Assembly (NCBI GenBank): GCA_007695015.1
Contig: REEN01000058.1
Span: forward strand, 47,895 to 111,894
Direction of reading: 5' to 3'
Origin: Marinilabiliales bacterium
GTDB lineage: Bacteria > Bacteroidota > Bacteroidia > Bacteroidales > PUMT01
DNA length: 64,000 nt
The notes under the pieces are model-generated. The model ran no database searches, was not told where the DNA came from, and saw nothing but the letters and a program-made list of their open reading frames with translations. Of this stretch, positions 54,740-62,900 are shown piece by piece; position 1 is the stretch's first letter, and every line of letters begins with the position of its first letter. A program made the translations under genes and the position numbers.

Positions 54740-56833
54740 CTATTCAGTGTAAGCCGCACTGTCAGGTTGCTTTAAAGGTATTGTGACAATAAAAACAGAA
54801 CCTTCCCCCGGTGATGATTCAAGATCTATGGTGCCTCCCAGTAATTCCGCATAAGATTTCGCAATGAACAGTCCAAGTCCGCTGCCACCGTATTCGCCGG
54901 TTGCATCTTTTGTGCCCTGCCTGAAGCGGTCAAAGATTACCCCATGCAGTTCTTCGGGTATTCCAACTCCGGTATCACTCACCGATAACCTTAATTGATC
55001 CATCTCTCCCCTGCAGGCAACCACAATTTTTCCGTTACGGGTAAATTTCAATGCATTATTTAACAGGTTGCAGATGATCTGGTTCAGCTTTGTCTCATCA
55101 GTCATTAAATACTGATCACTTCCGGTTAGTTCAATATCAAGTGACAGGTTATTGTTATTCTCTAAGGCCTGTATCTGATACTGTTCAATAATGCGGGTAA
55201 GCAGTGTTCTGATACCGGTCTTTTTGAATAATAACCTTACCTGTCCGGCCTCGATGGCAGCAATATCAAAAATATCGTCAATTATTGCCAGAAGCTGGCT
55301 GCTGCTGTGTTGTATAATTCCTGCATATTTCTCAATGTCCTTCTTGTCCGTTTCTTCCCTGTCAAGAAGTTCGCTGAACCCAACAATGGCATTAAGCGGA
55401 GTACGGATCTCATGAGAAAGATTATTCAGGAATGCCGTCTTCAGCCTGTCACTCTCCTCTGCCCGGTCCCTGGCATTGATCAGCTCCTGCTCCATCTTTT
55501 TTCCCGGGGTAATATCCTCGTATGTACCCAGAACGCCTATTATATCGCCATTAATATCTGTGAGAGGAACCTTGTTGGTTTTCAGCCATATCCTGCCTCC
55601 GTCAGGCGTTGTTTGCGGTTCTTCATAATTCAGTTTGGGTTTTCCCGTCTCCATAACCATCCTGTCATCGCGACGGTAAAGCTCAGCCTGGTCAATCCAG
55701 CCCATCTGGTAATCATCCAGGCCGGCAAGTTCGTCGGGACTGTCAAAACCGGCATCCCGGGCAAAAGGAATGTTGCATCCAAGGTAGCGGCTGTTGTTAT
55801 CCTTCCAGAAGACCCGGATAGGAATGGAATCTATTATAAGCCGGAGCATCTTTCTTGATTCTTCGAGAGCCATTCTCGCCTCTTCCCGGTAAGTAATATC
55901 CTGCACTATGCCAACTGACTTAACGGGACTTCCCTCATCGTTGTAGCTTGTCCGGCATCTTTCAAGGACAAATTTTACCCGGCCGTCTTTCATAAGCAGC
56001 CGGTGTTCGATTTCATATGGTTTTCTGGTCTCCAGTGATCTGTGGTATGCAGTATCTACGGCACTCCTGTCCTCCGGATGAACCGCCTCAATAAATGCAT
56101 CATAGGAGGCCCCGAACTTACCTTTGTCTATTTCAAAAATATCGAATATCGTATCCGACCATTCAAGGCGACCGGTTGACAGATCGTGTTCCCATCTGCC
56201 CATGCCGGCAATCTTATTGGCCTCCATAAGTGCCGCCTCTCTGTCGGATAGCCTGGCAACCATTTTGCGGTACTGCTCCTGCCTGGCAAAAAGGATAAAA
56301 AGCAAAAGGGTGGCAACCGGATAGATGGTTAGAACAGGCATTCCAATAACCGGTATCACTTCTGAAGCGATCTGCCCCGGAAGGAAAACTGCCAGTATTA
56401 GCATATTCACATGAACAACCAGGGCCAGGACAAAATAATGAACTAACCCTGGAGACCATCCCAGCTTCTTTCTGAGGTAATTGAAAAGCAGACCCATAAA
56501 TCCGGACTGTATGATCACCAGCACCCCCATCAGGGTGCCTGCACCACCCAGGAATATCCTGTAGGATGAGCTTATAAGCATTGCAATTATAACCGGCACA
56601 GGTCCGCCAAATACACCGGCTGTAACAAGGATAATCGACCTCCCGTCAAAAATGACTCCCGGTTGAAGCTCAACTGAGTTTAGCATGCCTGTTACAGCCA
56701 CGAGCCCAAAAAGGGTTCCTGACAGGGCCCTGAACCTCTTAGATCCAGGGCCAAGATATCTTAATAACAATGAATGGATAACACTCAGTGTTACAAGCAG
56801 TGTAATATTATTCAGCAGCGATATATAGATCAT
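54740..56833 (-). CDS. Membrane PAS sensor histidine kinase with 5TMR-LYT-like input
   Basis: 697 residues. Five to six N-terminal membrane helices (1-190) include the block VTAGVFGGPVPVIIAMLISS, similar to the 5TM receptors of LytS-type sensors. Two PAS domains follow: about 205-310 (GRWEHDLSTGRLEWSDT) and about 330-440 (SIPIRVFWKDNNSRYLGCN). Then HisKA with the phosphorylated histidine in NLSHEIRTPLNAIVGF, and a HATPase with NLLNNALKFT, DTGVGIPEEL and GSGLGLFIAKSY. No receiver domain is attached, and no regulator gene lies next to it. It is upstream of the crt operon on the same strand with a 169-base gap, so a link to pigment control is possible but unproven. Confidence 0.88.
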   Translation of the reverse strand: MIYISLLNNITLLVTLSVIHSLLLRYLGPGSKRFRALSGTLFGLVAVTGMLNSVELQPGVIFDGRSIILVTAGVFGGPVPVIIAMLISSSYRIFLGGAGTLMGVLVIIQSGFMGLLFNYLRKKLGWSPGLVHYFVLALVVHVNMLILAVFLPGQIASEVIPVIGMPVLTIYPVATLLLFILFARQEQYRKMVARLSDREAALMEANKIAGMGRWEHDLSTGRLEWSDTIFDIFEIDKGKFGASYDAFIEAVHPEDRSAVDTAYHRSLETRKPYEIEHRLLMKDGRVKFVLERCRTSYNDEGSPVKSVGIVQDITYREEARMALEESRKMLRLIIDSIPIRVFWKDNNSRYLGCNIPFARDAGFDSPDELAGLDDYQMGWIDQAELYRRDDRMVMETGKPKLNYEEPQTTPDGGRIWLKTNKVPLTDINGDIIGVLGTYEDITPGKKMEQELINARDRAEESDRLKTAFLNNLSHEIRTPLNAIVGFSELLDREETDKKDIEKYAGIIQHSSSQLLAIIDDIFDIAAIEAGQVRLLFKKTGIRTLLTRIIEQYQIQALENNNNLSLDIELTGSDQYLMTDETKLNQIICNLLNNALKFTRNGKIVVACRGEMDQLRLSVSDTGVGIPEELHGVIFDRFRQGTKDATGEYGGSGLGLFIAKSYAELLGGTIDLESSPGEGSVFIVTIPLKQPDSAAYTE

Positions 56834-57040
56834 GGGGCAGGTTTCGCAAAATGACAGTTAAAACCTATTCATACGCAATATAATATATTTATACTTTTAT
56901 TTATGCTTATGCCTGCAATTAATTACTGCGCATTCGTCTGACCACAGTGGAAAATATTTTTTGCATATTTGCATTGCAACCACCACCATAATGCCAGCTC
57001 CGGTTTAATCCGGCAATCAAAAATTTTAAAATCAGCAATT

Positions 57041-59638
57041 ATGACAAGACACATATTGACCATCAGGATAATTATCCTTGCACTGGTTCCGGCTTTTATC
57101 CTGTCCTGTACTCCGGCCACGGTAGAGGACCTTCCAATGATCATAAATATCGAAGATAACTGGCAGTTCAGGCAGTCCGGCACCAGCGATTGGCTCCCTG
57201 CAGAAGTGCCGGGCACCGTTCATACCGACCTGCTGGCAAACGGTATTATCGATGATTTTTTCTGGCGTACAAATGAAGATGATGCGCAGTGGATAGAGGA
57301 GGCAGACTGGGAGTACCTTACCACTTTTATGGTGGATGCCGGAATGCTCGAAAGGGATGTTGCCGAGCTGGAGTTTCACGGACTTGACACCTATGCCAAT
57401 GTTTACCTGAACGGCCATCACATATTGACTTCAGACAATATGTTCGTGGGCCACCGTATCAGCTGCCGGGAGTTGTTGATTGAGGGTGAAAACGAGCTGC
57501 GTATACTGTTCCTTTCCCCCGTAAGGGTGGGTATGGAAAAGCTTCAGCAGGTCGACTACCATATCCCCGCCACCAATGAGCAGGCGCCACGTGGCAGTCA
57601 AACCAGTGTTTTTACACGCAAGGCCCCTTTCCATTACGGATGGGACTGGGGGCCGCGGCTTGTCACCTCCGGAATATGGCGGCCCGTCAGGCTCACAGCA
57701 TGGAACAGCGCCAGGATATCAGACCTCTATCTTGAGACTACCGTGGCCGGCAATGACAGGGCCGTGGTTTCTGCAGGTGTTGAGATTTATTCCCTTACCG
57801 GGGAAGAGTACGTCCTCTCGCTCTACATAAACGGGAAACACTCCGGCATTACCAATGCTATTGCAGCACAGCCCGGGCACAACGAAGCAGGGCTGGGCAT
57901 TGAAATCGACAATCCCCGTTTGTGGTGGACAAACGGCCTTGGAGAACCTTACCTCTACGATCTAAGCTTCAGGCTGGAAAAGGATGGAAAGTTAATCAGC
58001 AGATACGATATCGACTACGGGGTACGCACTGTTAAGCTGGTACAGGAGCCTGATGAAACCGGCCACTCATTCCACTTCGAGGTAAACGGGGTCCCTGTCT
58101 TTATGAAAGGAGCCAACATCATACCCTCCGAAACGCTTACTCCGCGTACGACTGATGAAATGTATGAAAACCTGATTGAAAATGCTTTGAGTGCTAACAT
58201 GAACATGCTCAGGGTCTGGGGCGGCGCCATTTACGAGGAGGACTATTTCTATGAGCTGTGCGACCGTAACGGACTACTGGTGTGGCAGGATTTCATGTTT
58301 GCCTGCAACCTGCAGCCCGGCGACGAGGCCCACCTTGAGAACATCAAAAGAGAAGCCGAATACAACGTGCGAAGGCTGAGGAACCGCACCTCCATAGCCC
58401 TCTGGTGCGGCAATAACGAGAATCTGCACGGCTGGCACCATTGGGGATGGCAGGACCTGTACACGCCTGAGCAGAGGGATTTCATGTGGCGCACCTACGA
58501 GCGCATCTTCCACGAAATACTTCCTGGTGTGGTTTCTGAACTTGATCCCAAAAACGACTACTGGTCCTCCTCCCCCTCGTCGGTCGGCAATACTCTGGCT
58601 GACCGTAGGTCGGGTGATGAGCATGACTGGACCGTATGGTTCGGACAACAGCCGTTCTCAAACTATGGTAATAACGTACCCCGCTTCGTCAGCGAGTGGG
58701 GCATGCAGGCATTTCCGGGAATGCATACAATCGAAAGCTTCACCCTGCCCGAAGACCATGACATCGACTCGGAAGTTATGAGGCACAGGCAACGGAGCGA
58801 CATGTCATGGCTGGCGCCCGGTTTTGACGGCAACGACATGATCAGGTGGTACATGGAGATGTACTACAGGGTACCTGAAAGCTTTAAAGATTTTACGTAT
58901 GTCAGCCAGTTGCTGCAGGCTAAGGGATACCGCACCGCCATAGAGTCGCACAGGAGGGCAATGCCCCATTGCATGGGCACACTTTACTGGCAGCTAAACG
59001 ATTGCTGGCCTACCGTCTCATGGTCTACCGTCGATTACCACAACCGCTGGAAAGCTTCTCACTACGCTGTAAGGGATGCATATGAGGAGGTTATCGTTTC
59101 GCCCGTTATCGAAGAAGACAATATCAATATCTACGTGGTATCAGACAGGCTTGAACCCTTCGAGGCAGAGCTGATGCTGTCGCTTATCGATTTTTCAGGA
59201 AACGAATTGTGGAGCGAAACGGTAGAGGTCAGCATACCGGCAAACACAGCGACTCTTGTTCACTCCGTCGCAGAGCCATCATTGCCGGCCGGCGACCGGC
59301 CCGGCAGTATAGTTTTGACGGCTGATCTGCTGTCAGCGGCAGGGGTTGTTGCCGCCAACACTCTTTACTTTACTGCGCCCAGGTACCAGGAGCTTCCCGA
59401 TGCACAGGTCTCAATTAACCTTACAGCCGGCCAGGGGAGCTACACTGTTGACCTTTCTAGCGATATGCTGGCCAGGAACGTTTATCTGCAGACCGAAGAT
59501 CCTGATGCAACATTCAGCAGCAACTTTTTCGACCTCCTGCCCGGCAGGAATGCAACAGTTGAGATTTATACATCACAGCCACTTGGCCCCGATGATATAA
59601 AAATAATAACACTCAACGACCTGAAGCATAATCGCTGA
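57041..59638 (+). CDS. Exported GH2 beta-mannosidase lipoprotein
   Basis: Glycoside hydrolase family 2 enzyme, 865 residues from the ATG at 57041; the signal peptide ends in a lipobox (PAFILSC), so it is anchored in the envelope. Domain order: sugar-binding jelly roll (about 35-200), Ig-like domain (about 210-310), TIM barrel (about 320-700), then C-terminal Ig domains. Catalytic acid/base Glu is in CGNNENLHGW near residue 458 and the nucleophile in FVSEWGMQAFP near 550. The surrounding residues fit beta-mannosidase better than beta-galactosidase. It would release mannose from mannans or N-glycan cores; the adjoining MFS transporter may import the product. Confidence 0.9.
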   Translation: MTRHILTIRIIILALVPAFILSCTPATVEDLPMIINIEDNWQFRQSGTSDWLPAEVPGTVHTDLLANGIIDDFFWRTNEDDAQWIEEADWEYLTTFMVDAGMLERDVAELEFHGLDTYANVYLNGHHILTSDNMFVGHRISCRELLIEGENELRILFLSPVRVGMEKLQQVDYHIPATNEQAPRGSQTSVFTRKAPFHYGWDWGPRLVTSGIWRPVRLTAWNSARISDLYLETTVAGNDRAVVSAGVEIYSLTGEEYVLSLYINGKHSGITNAIAAQPGHNEAGLGIEIDNPRLWWTNGLGEPYLYDLSFRLEKDGKLISRYDIDYGVRTVKLVQEPDETGHSFHFEVNGVPVFMKGANIIPSETLTPRTTDEMYENLIENALSANMNMLRVWGGAIYEEDYFYELCDRNGLLVWQDFMFACNLQPGDEAHLENIKREAEYNVRRLRNRTSIALWCGNNENLHGWHHWGWQDLYTPEQRDFMWRTYERIFHEILPGVVSELDPKNDYWSSSPSSVGNTLADRRSGDEHDWTVWFGQQPFSNYGNNVPRFVSEWGMQAFPGMHTIESFTLPEDHDIDSEVMRHRQRSDMSWLAPGFDGNDMIRWYMEMYYRVPESFKDFTYVSQLLQAKGYRTAIESHRRAMPHCMGTLYWQLNDCWPTVSWSTVDYHNRWKASHYAVRDAYEEVIVSPVIEEDNINIYVVSDRLEPFEAELMLSLIDFSGNELWSETVEVSIPANTATLVHSVAEPSLPAGDRPGSIVLTADLLSAAGVVAANTLYFTAPRYQELPDAQVSINLTAGQGSYTVDLSSDMLARNVYLQTEDPDATFSSNFFDLLPGRNATVEIYTSQPLGPDDIKIITLNDLKHNR

Positions 59639-59789
59639 GATGTCGCGGCCGGTATGGCGGATTCCTGATTTTACAAAACAATTCATCGGTGGGGTTGCAA
59701 TTGACCGGCAGATACCATAAATTTGAAACCGTCTGTAACGGCATGATTGCACTGAAAATCCTTAACCAAATAACCTAAACCTTAAAAAA

Positions 59790-60980
59790 ATGGAAAACCA
59801 GAATCACAAAGGAGCAGCAATAGTAGCGCTCATGGCTGTTTTTACCCTGGCAATTTGTTTTATCATACTGGGTTCGGTATCCACCGAACTGATGACTCAC
59901 CTGGGCATTAACGAGGGACAGTTCGGCACGCTGGTGCTTGGGATGTTCCTTACCAGTTGTATTGTCCAGCTGTTTGTCGGACCGATGGTCGACAAGATCG
60001 GATACAAACCGGTGGCTTTTTTCGGGTTTGTTGTTACTGCTCTCAGCATGCTTCTTCTCTCCTTTGCAACCAGTTTCGGTTTTGCACTTTTCGCATGTAT
60101 ACTGATGGGTTTCGGTGCGATGTCGCTTAACACCGTAGGAAATACCCTTATACCGGTCGTGCTCTTCCAGGGCAATGACCCGGCGCGTGCCAGCAATTTC
60201 GGCAATGCATTTTTCGGACTTGGATACATAGTCACCCCCCTTCTTATAGTTTTCATGTTTGATTCCCTGGGTATGAGTTACAATGCCGCACTTATAGTCC
60301 TTGCCGTCTTTATGTTGATATTCCTGATTTTTTCGTTATCTGCAACTTATCCTAAAGTTTCCATCGGGTTTGAATTTACCATGGCTTTCAAGGTACTGGT
60401 AAAACCCGCGGTTATTATTGCCGCTATTGCGCTCTTCTGCTATATCTCCCTGGAAATATCAATGGGAACCTGGATACGGTCACTGATGAACGAGCTTTAT
60501 TCTGACGCCGGAGTCACCGGAGTGTCAGCAAAATCGGGTATAGTCCTGAGCCTGTTTGGTGTGTCTATGATGGCAGGCCGTTTCCTTACGTCAACAATCA
60601 AAAACCTTACGGCAATAGGTGGAAAGGTGATAGTGGTCATGTCGGTGGTTTCCCTGGGGGCAATCCTGTTGATGGTAGCAGCGAAAAGTCCTGCACTGGG
60701 AATATTTGCGGTAATTCTGGCCGGACTGGCATTTGCACCCATCTTCCCCACTATTGTCGGTGTTACATTCGGGAAATTCAACCCCAGCCTTTACGGAAGT
60801 ATTTTCGGAATCATGTTCTCGGTAGGGCTTCTTGGAGGCACCTTTGTACCCAATATCATAGGTAATCTGAGTGTTGATGCAACTGTTCAGCAAAGCCTTA
60901 TGATAGCGGCAGTTATGGCCGGCATACTTGTTCTGATATCACTGTTCATTGGCAGCGTGGGAAAACCGAAAGAGAGCTGA
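59790..60980 (+). CDS. MFS transporter, sugar-type
   Basis: 396 residues, twelve predicted membrane helices. The MFS loop motif appears as GPMVDKIGYKP between helices 2 and 3. The overall arrangement resembles the sugar:proton symporters of the FucP/NagP/GlcP group, but no substrate can be named. It follows the beta-mannosidase by 152 bases on the same strand, so mannose or a mannoside is a reasonable guess. Confidence 0.82.
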   Translation: MENQNHKGAAIVALMAVFTLAICFIILGSVSTELMTHLGINEGQFGTLVLGMFLTSCIVQLFVGPMVDKIGYKPVAFFGFVVTALSMLLLSFATSFGFALFACILMGFGAMSLNTVGNTLIPVVLFQGNDPARASNFGNAFFGLGYIVTPLLIVFMFDSLGMSYNAALIVLAVFMLIFLIFSLSATYPKVSIGFEFTMAFKVLVKPAVIIAAIALFCYISLEISMGTWIRSLMNELYSDAGVTGVSAKSGIVLSLFGVSMMAGRFLTSTIKNLTAIGGKVIVVMSVVSLGAILLMVAAKSPALGIFAVILAGLAFAPIFPTIVGVTFGKFNPSLYGSIFGIMFSVGLLGGTFVPNIIGNLSVDATVQQSLMIAAVMAGILVLISLFIGSVGKPKES

Positions 60981-61094
60981 TCTTCCCGGGACCAGGTCCC
61001 TGCGAATAGCACGGGCAGATCGTACAACTATGGAATTGCTTATCACGCGACCGGCCGGGAGCCGGTCGTGTAATATTTCCCGGATCAATGAAGG

Positions 61095-61637
61095 TTAGGG
61101 CTGCTGAAGCACAAACCTGAAGGTGAACTTGAGTGTCTGCCCGAATATCTCCTGTATATCACATCTCGGCATGGACATTACGGCCCTGCGGCTCTCTTCG
61201 ATCAGAGCCGTGTGCCTTGCCGATTGGCAGATCCGGATACCTTCGGGAGCATAAGTGACTACAACTATCTCATCAAGTTCAATGTAATCTCGTACCGGCT
61301 GGAGTTCGAGTATTTCATTCACCCTGCCGTTATTGCTTATCCTGGCATACAGCTCAACCGTGCCGGCCTGACCCTCTTCGGCAGCAGCTTTTGGATAGGT
61401 GATGTTCCTTGCCAGGAACCTTCTTATAGCATTGATCGAACACAGATCATCATCAGATACTGTAACAGCATCCTCAGAAATTGTCGCAGCTGTACTCCCC
61501 GTAACAGTTTTTAAATACCCTGCCTCCGCGATCTGTGCCTCAACAGTAATAACGAAAAAGACTGCAAAACACAGTGAAATGGCAATGACACCGGGATAAG
61601 GGTGGCTGACACTGGTCGAACTCTCTATATCCTTCAT
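61095..61637 (-). CDS. TonB C-terminal-domain protein
   Basis: 180 residues. A signal or anchor helix (GVIAISLCFAVFFVITVEA) is followed by a TonB C-terminal domain: NITYPKAAAEEGQAGTVELYARISNNGRV is the classical YPxxAxxxxxxGxV pattern. Unlike a full TonB it lacks a proline-rich spacer between anchor and domain, so it could not easily cross the periplasm; a shorter accessory or peptidase-linked role is possible. It stands opposite the MFS gene, with 114 bases between stops. No ExbB/ExbD is near. Confidence 0.72.
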   Translation of the reverse strand: MKDIESSTSVSHPYPGVIAISLCFAVFFVITVEAQIAEAGYLKTVTGSTAATISEDAVTVSDDDLCSINAIRRFLARNITYPKAAAEEGQAGTVELYARISNNGRVNEILELQPVRDYIELDEIVVVTYAPEGIRICQSARHTALIEESRRAVMSMPRCDIQEIFGQTLKFTFRFVLQQP

Positions 61638-61713
61638 GGCGAAAGATTTTATATTAAAATATTAAGGCAAGTTATAAATAAACGTATCAACTTCCAATTC
61701 TATTTCACAGAAG

Positions 61714-61797
61714 CTTCATATAGTCAGCCCGGCTACATAACAACACGAACCGGTATCTTCATAGAGTCAGCCCGGCTACATAACAACACGAACCGGT
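61714..61797. repeat. Two 41-bp direct repeats
   Basis: Copies at 61714-61754 and 61757-61797, period 43, differ at one base. The core of 33 bases (61722-61754 and 61765-61797) is identical and includes CCCGGCTACATAACAACACG followed by AACCGGT. They lie between the TonB-domain gene start and the end of the isomerase gene (10 bases away). Origin unknown. Confidence 0.9.
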
Positions 61798-61806
61798 GGA
61801 TTCAGA

Positions 61807-62763
61807 TCATCCGAACGCTTTCCTGAGCATCTCAATGCTTTTCGGAACAGCTGTTTCAGGATCCTCCTGCCCTTCAAATTCAAGAGATATATACCCCCTG
61901 TAATTGTGCTTGCGCAGTATTTCAGCATAGATGTTGTAATCCAGGTCAAGCGTGTACCAGTTACCACCGCCGTAATAGGTTTTTGCCTGTACGAGTACAG
62001 CTTTTTCGGCTATCATGTCAAACTGCTCATATTTGTCGTCGAAAAAGTTTCCCGTATCTGCTGTAACCTGCAACCAGGGAGAATCAATTTCGTTCACAAT
62101 TCTCATCACTCCCTTAGCAGTGCGACCCAGTCCCCAATGGTTTTCAAGTCCGAGAACTACACCATACTCCTCTGCCATAGGCAGAAGCTGCTCAATAGAG
62201 TCGATAACCCATCCAAAGCCCTCTTCGTCGGTGTATCCCTCCAGAACAGGTTCAATACCCTTGTTCGCCATCAGGTCGTCGAACGATCGTATTGTTCCCC
62301 AGCGCCCTGTATTGATCCTGATCGTGGGAATACCAAGCCTGTGCGCAATATCAATCTGTTTCCTTGTTCGTTCAATATTCTGGTCACGTACATCTTTTTC
62401 GGGCGAAACAAAATCCTGGTGAGTGGAAAGACCCATCAGGGGTTGTCCGGCATGCAAAGCAATCCTTTTCAGCTTCTGAAGATATGCATTGTCTTCACTG
62501 CTCATCTGCACTTTAAGTATTTCCACTCCGTCAGCACCCATTCTTGCTGAACGTTCAATACAGTTCTCAACTGTGGCATCTTCCCTTGTACGGTCGAAAT
62601 GCCAGAATGAATAGGTTGAAACGCCAATAAGATTTGAATACCCGCGGGGGTGGCCGTCCTCCTTTTTTTCACCGGCGGTTGAAAGTTCCCTGCATGAAGC
62701 GGCAGTAACGGCTGCTCCTGCGATTGCCAGATTTTTAATAAAGTTGCGTCTTGACTTTGACAT
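61807..62763 (-). CDS. Tat-exported sugar phosphate isomerase/epimerase-like TIM barrel
   Basis: 318 residues. The N-terminus SRRNFIKNLAIAGAAVTAASC has a twin-arginine motif and a lipobox, so the folded protein would be exported and lipid-anchored. The rest is an AP-endonuclease-2 type TIM barrel with acidic/His metal ligands in LGLENHWGLG, TADTGNFFD and ISLEFEGQEDP. Such proteins isomerise or epimerise sugars or act with Gfo/Idh/MocA oxidoreductases in sugar processing. The substrate is unknown. It is divergent from the oxidoreductase gene, 137 bases away. Confidence 0.85.
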   Translation of the reverse strand: MSKSRRNFIKNLAIAGAAVTAASCRELSTAGEKKEDGHPRGYSNLIGVSTYSFWHFDRTREDATVENCIERSARMGADGVEILKVQMSSEDNAYLQKLKRIALHAGQPLMGLSTHQDFVSPEKDVRDQNIERTRKQIDIAHRLGIPTIRINTGRWGTIRSFDDLMANKGIEPVLEGYTDEEGFGWVIDSIEQLLPMAEEYGVVLGLENHWGLGRTAKGVMRIVNEIDSPWLQVTADTGNFFDDKYEQFDMIAEKAVLVQAKTYYGGGNWYTLDLDYNIYAEILRKHNYRGYISLEFEGQEDPETAVPKSIEMLRKAFG

Positions 62764-62900
62764 AATTGCAGTTTTTTATTTATTATGTTTGTGCTGCCGG
62801 TAAGGCATCTTATGAGGGTCAAATTACAAAATACCTGAATATATTCCATATTATTTCCTGTTAATTCGATATATTTCGCATCTGAACAAATGCCAGACAG

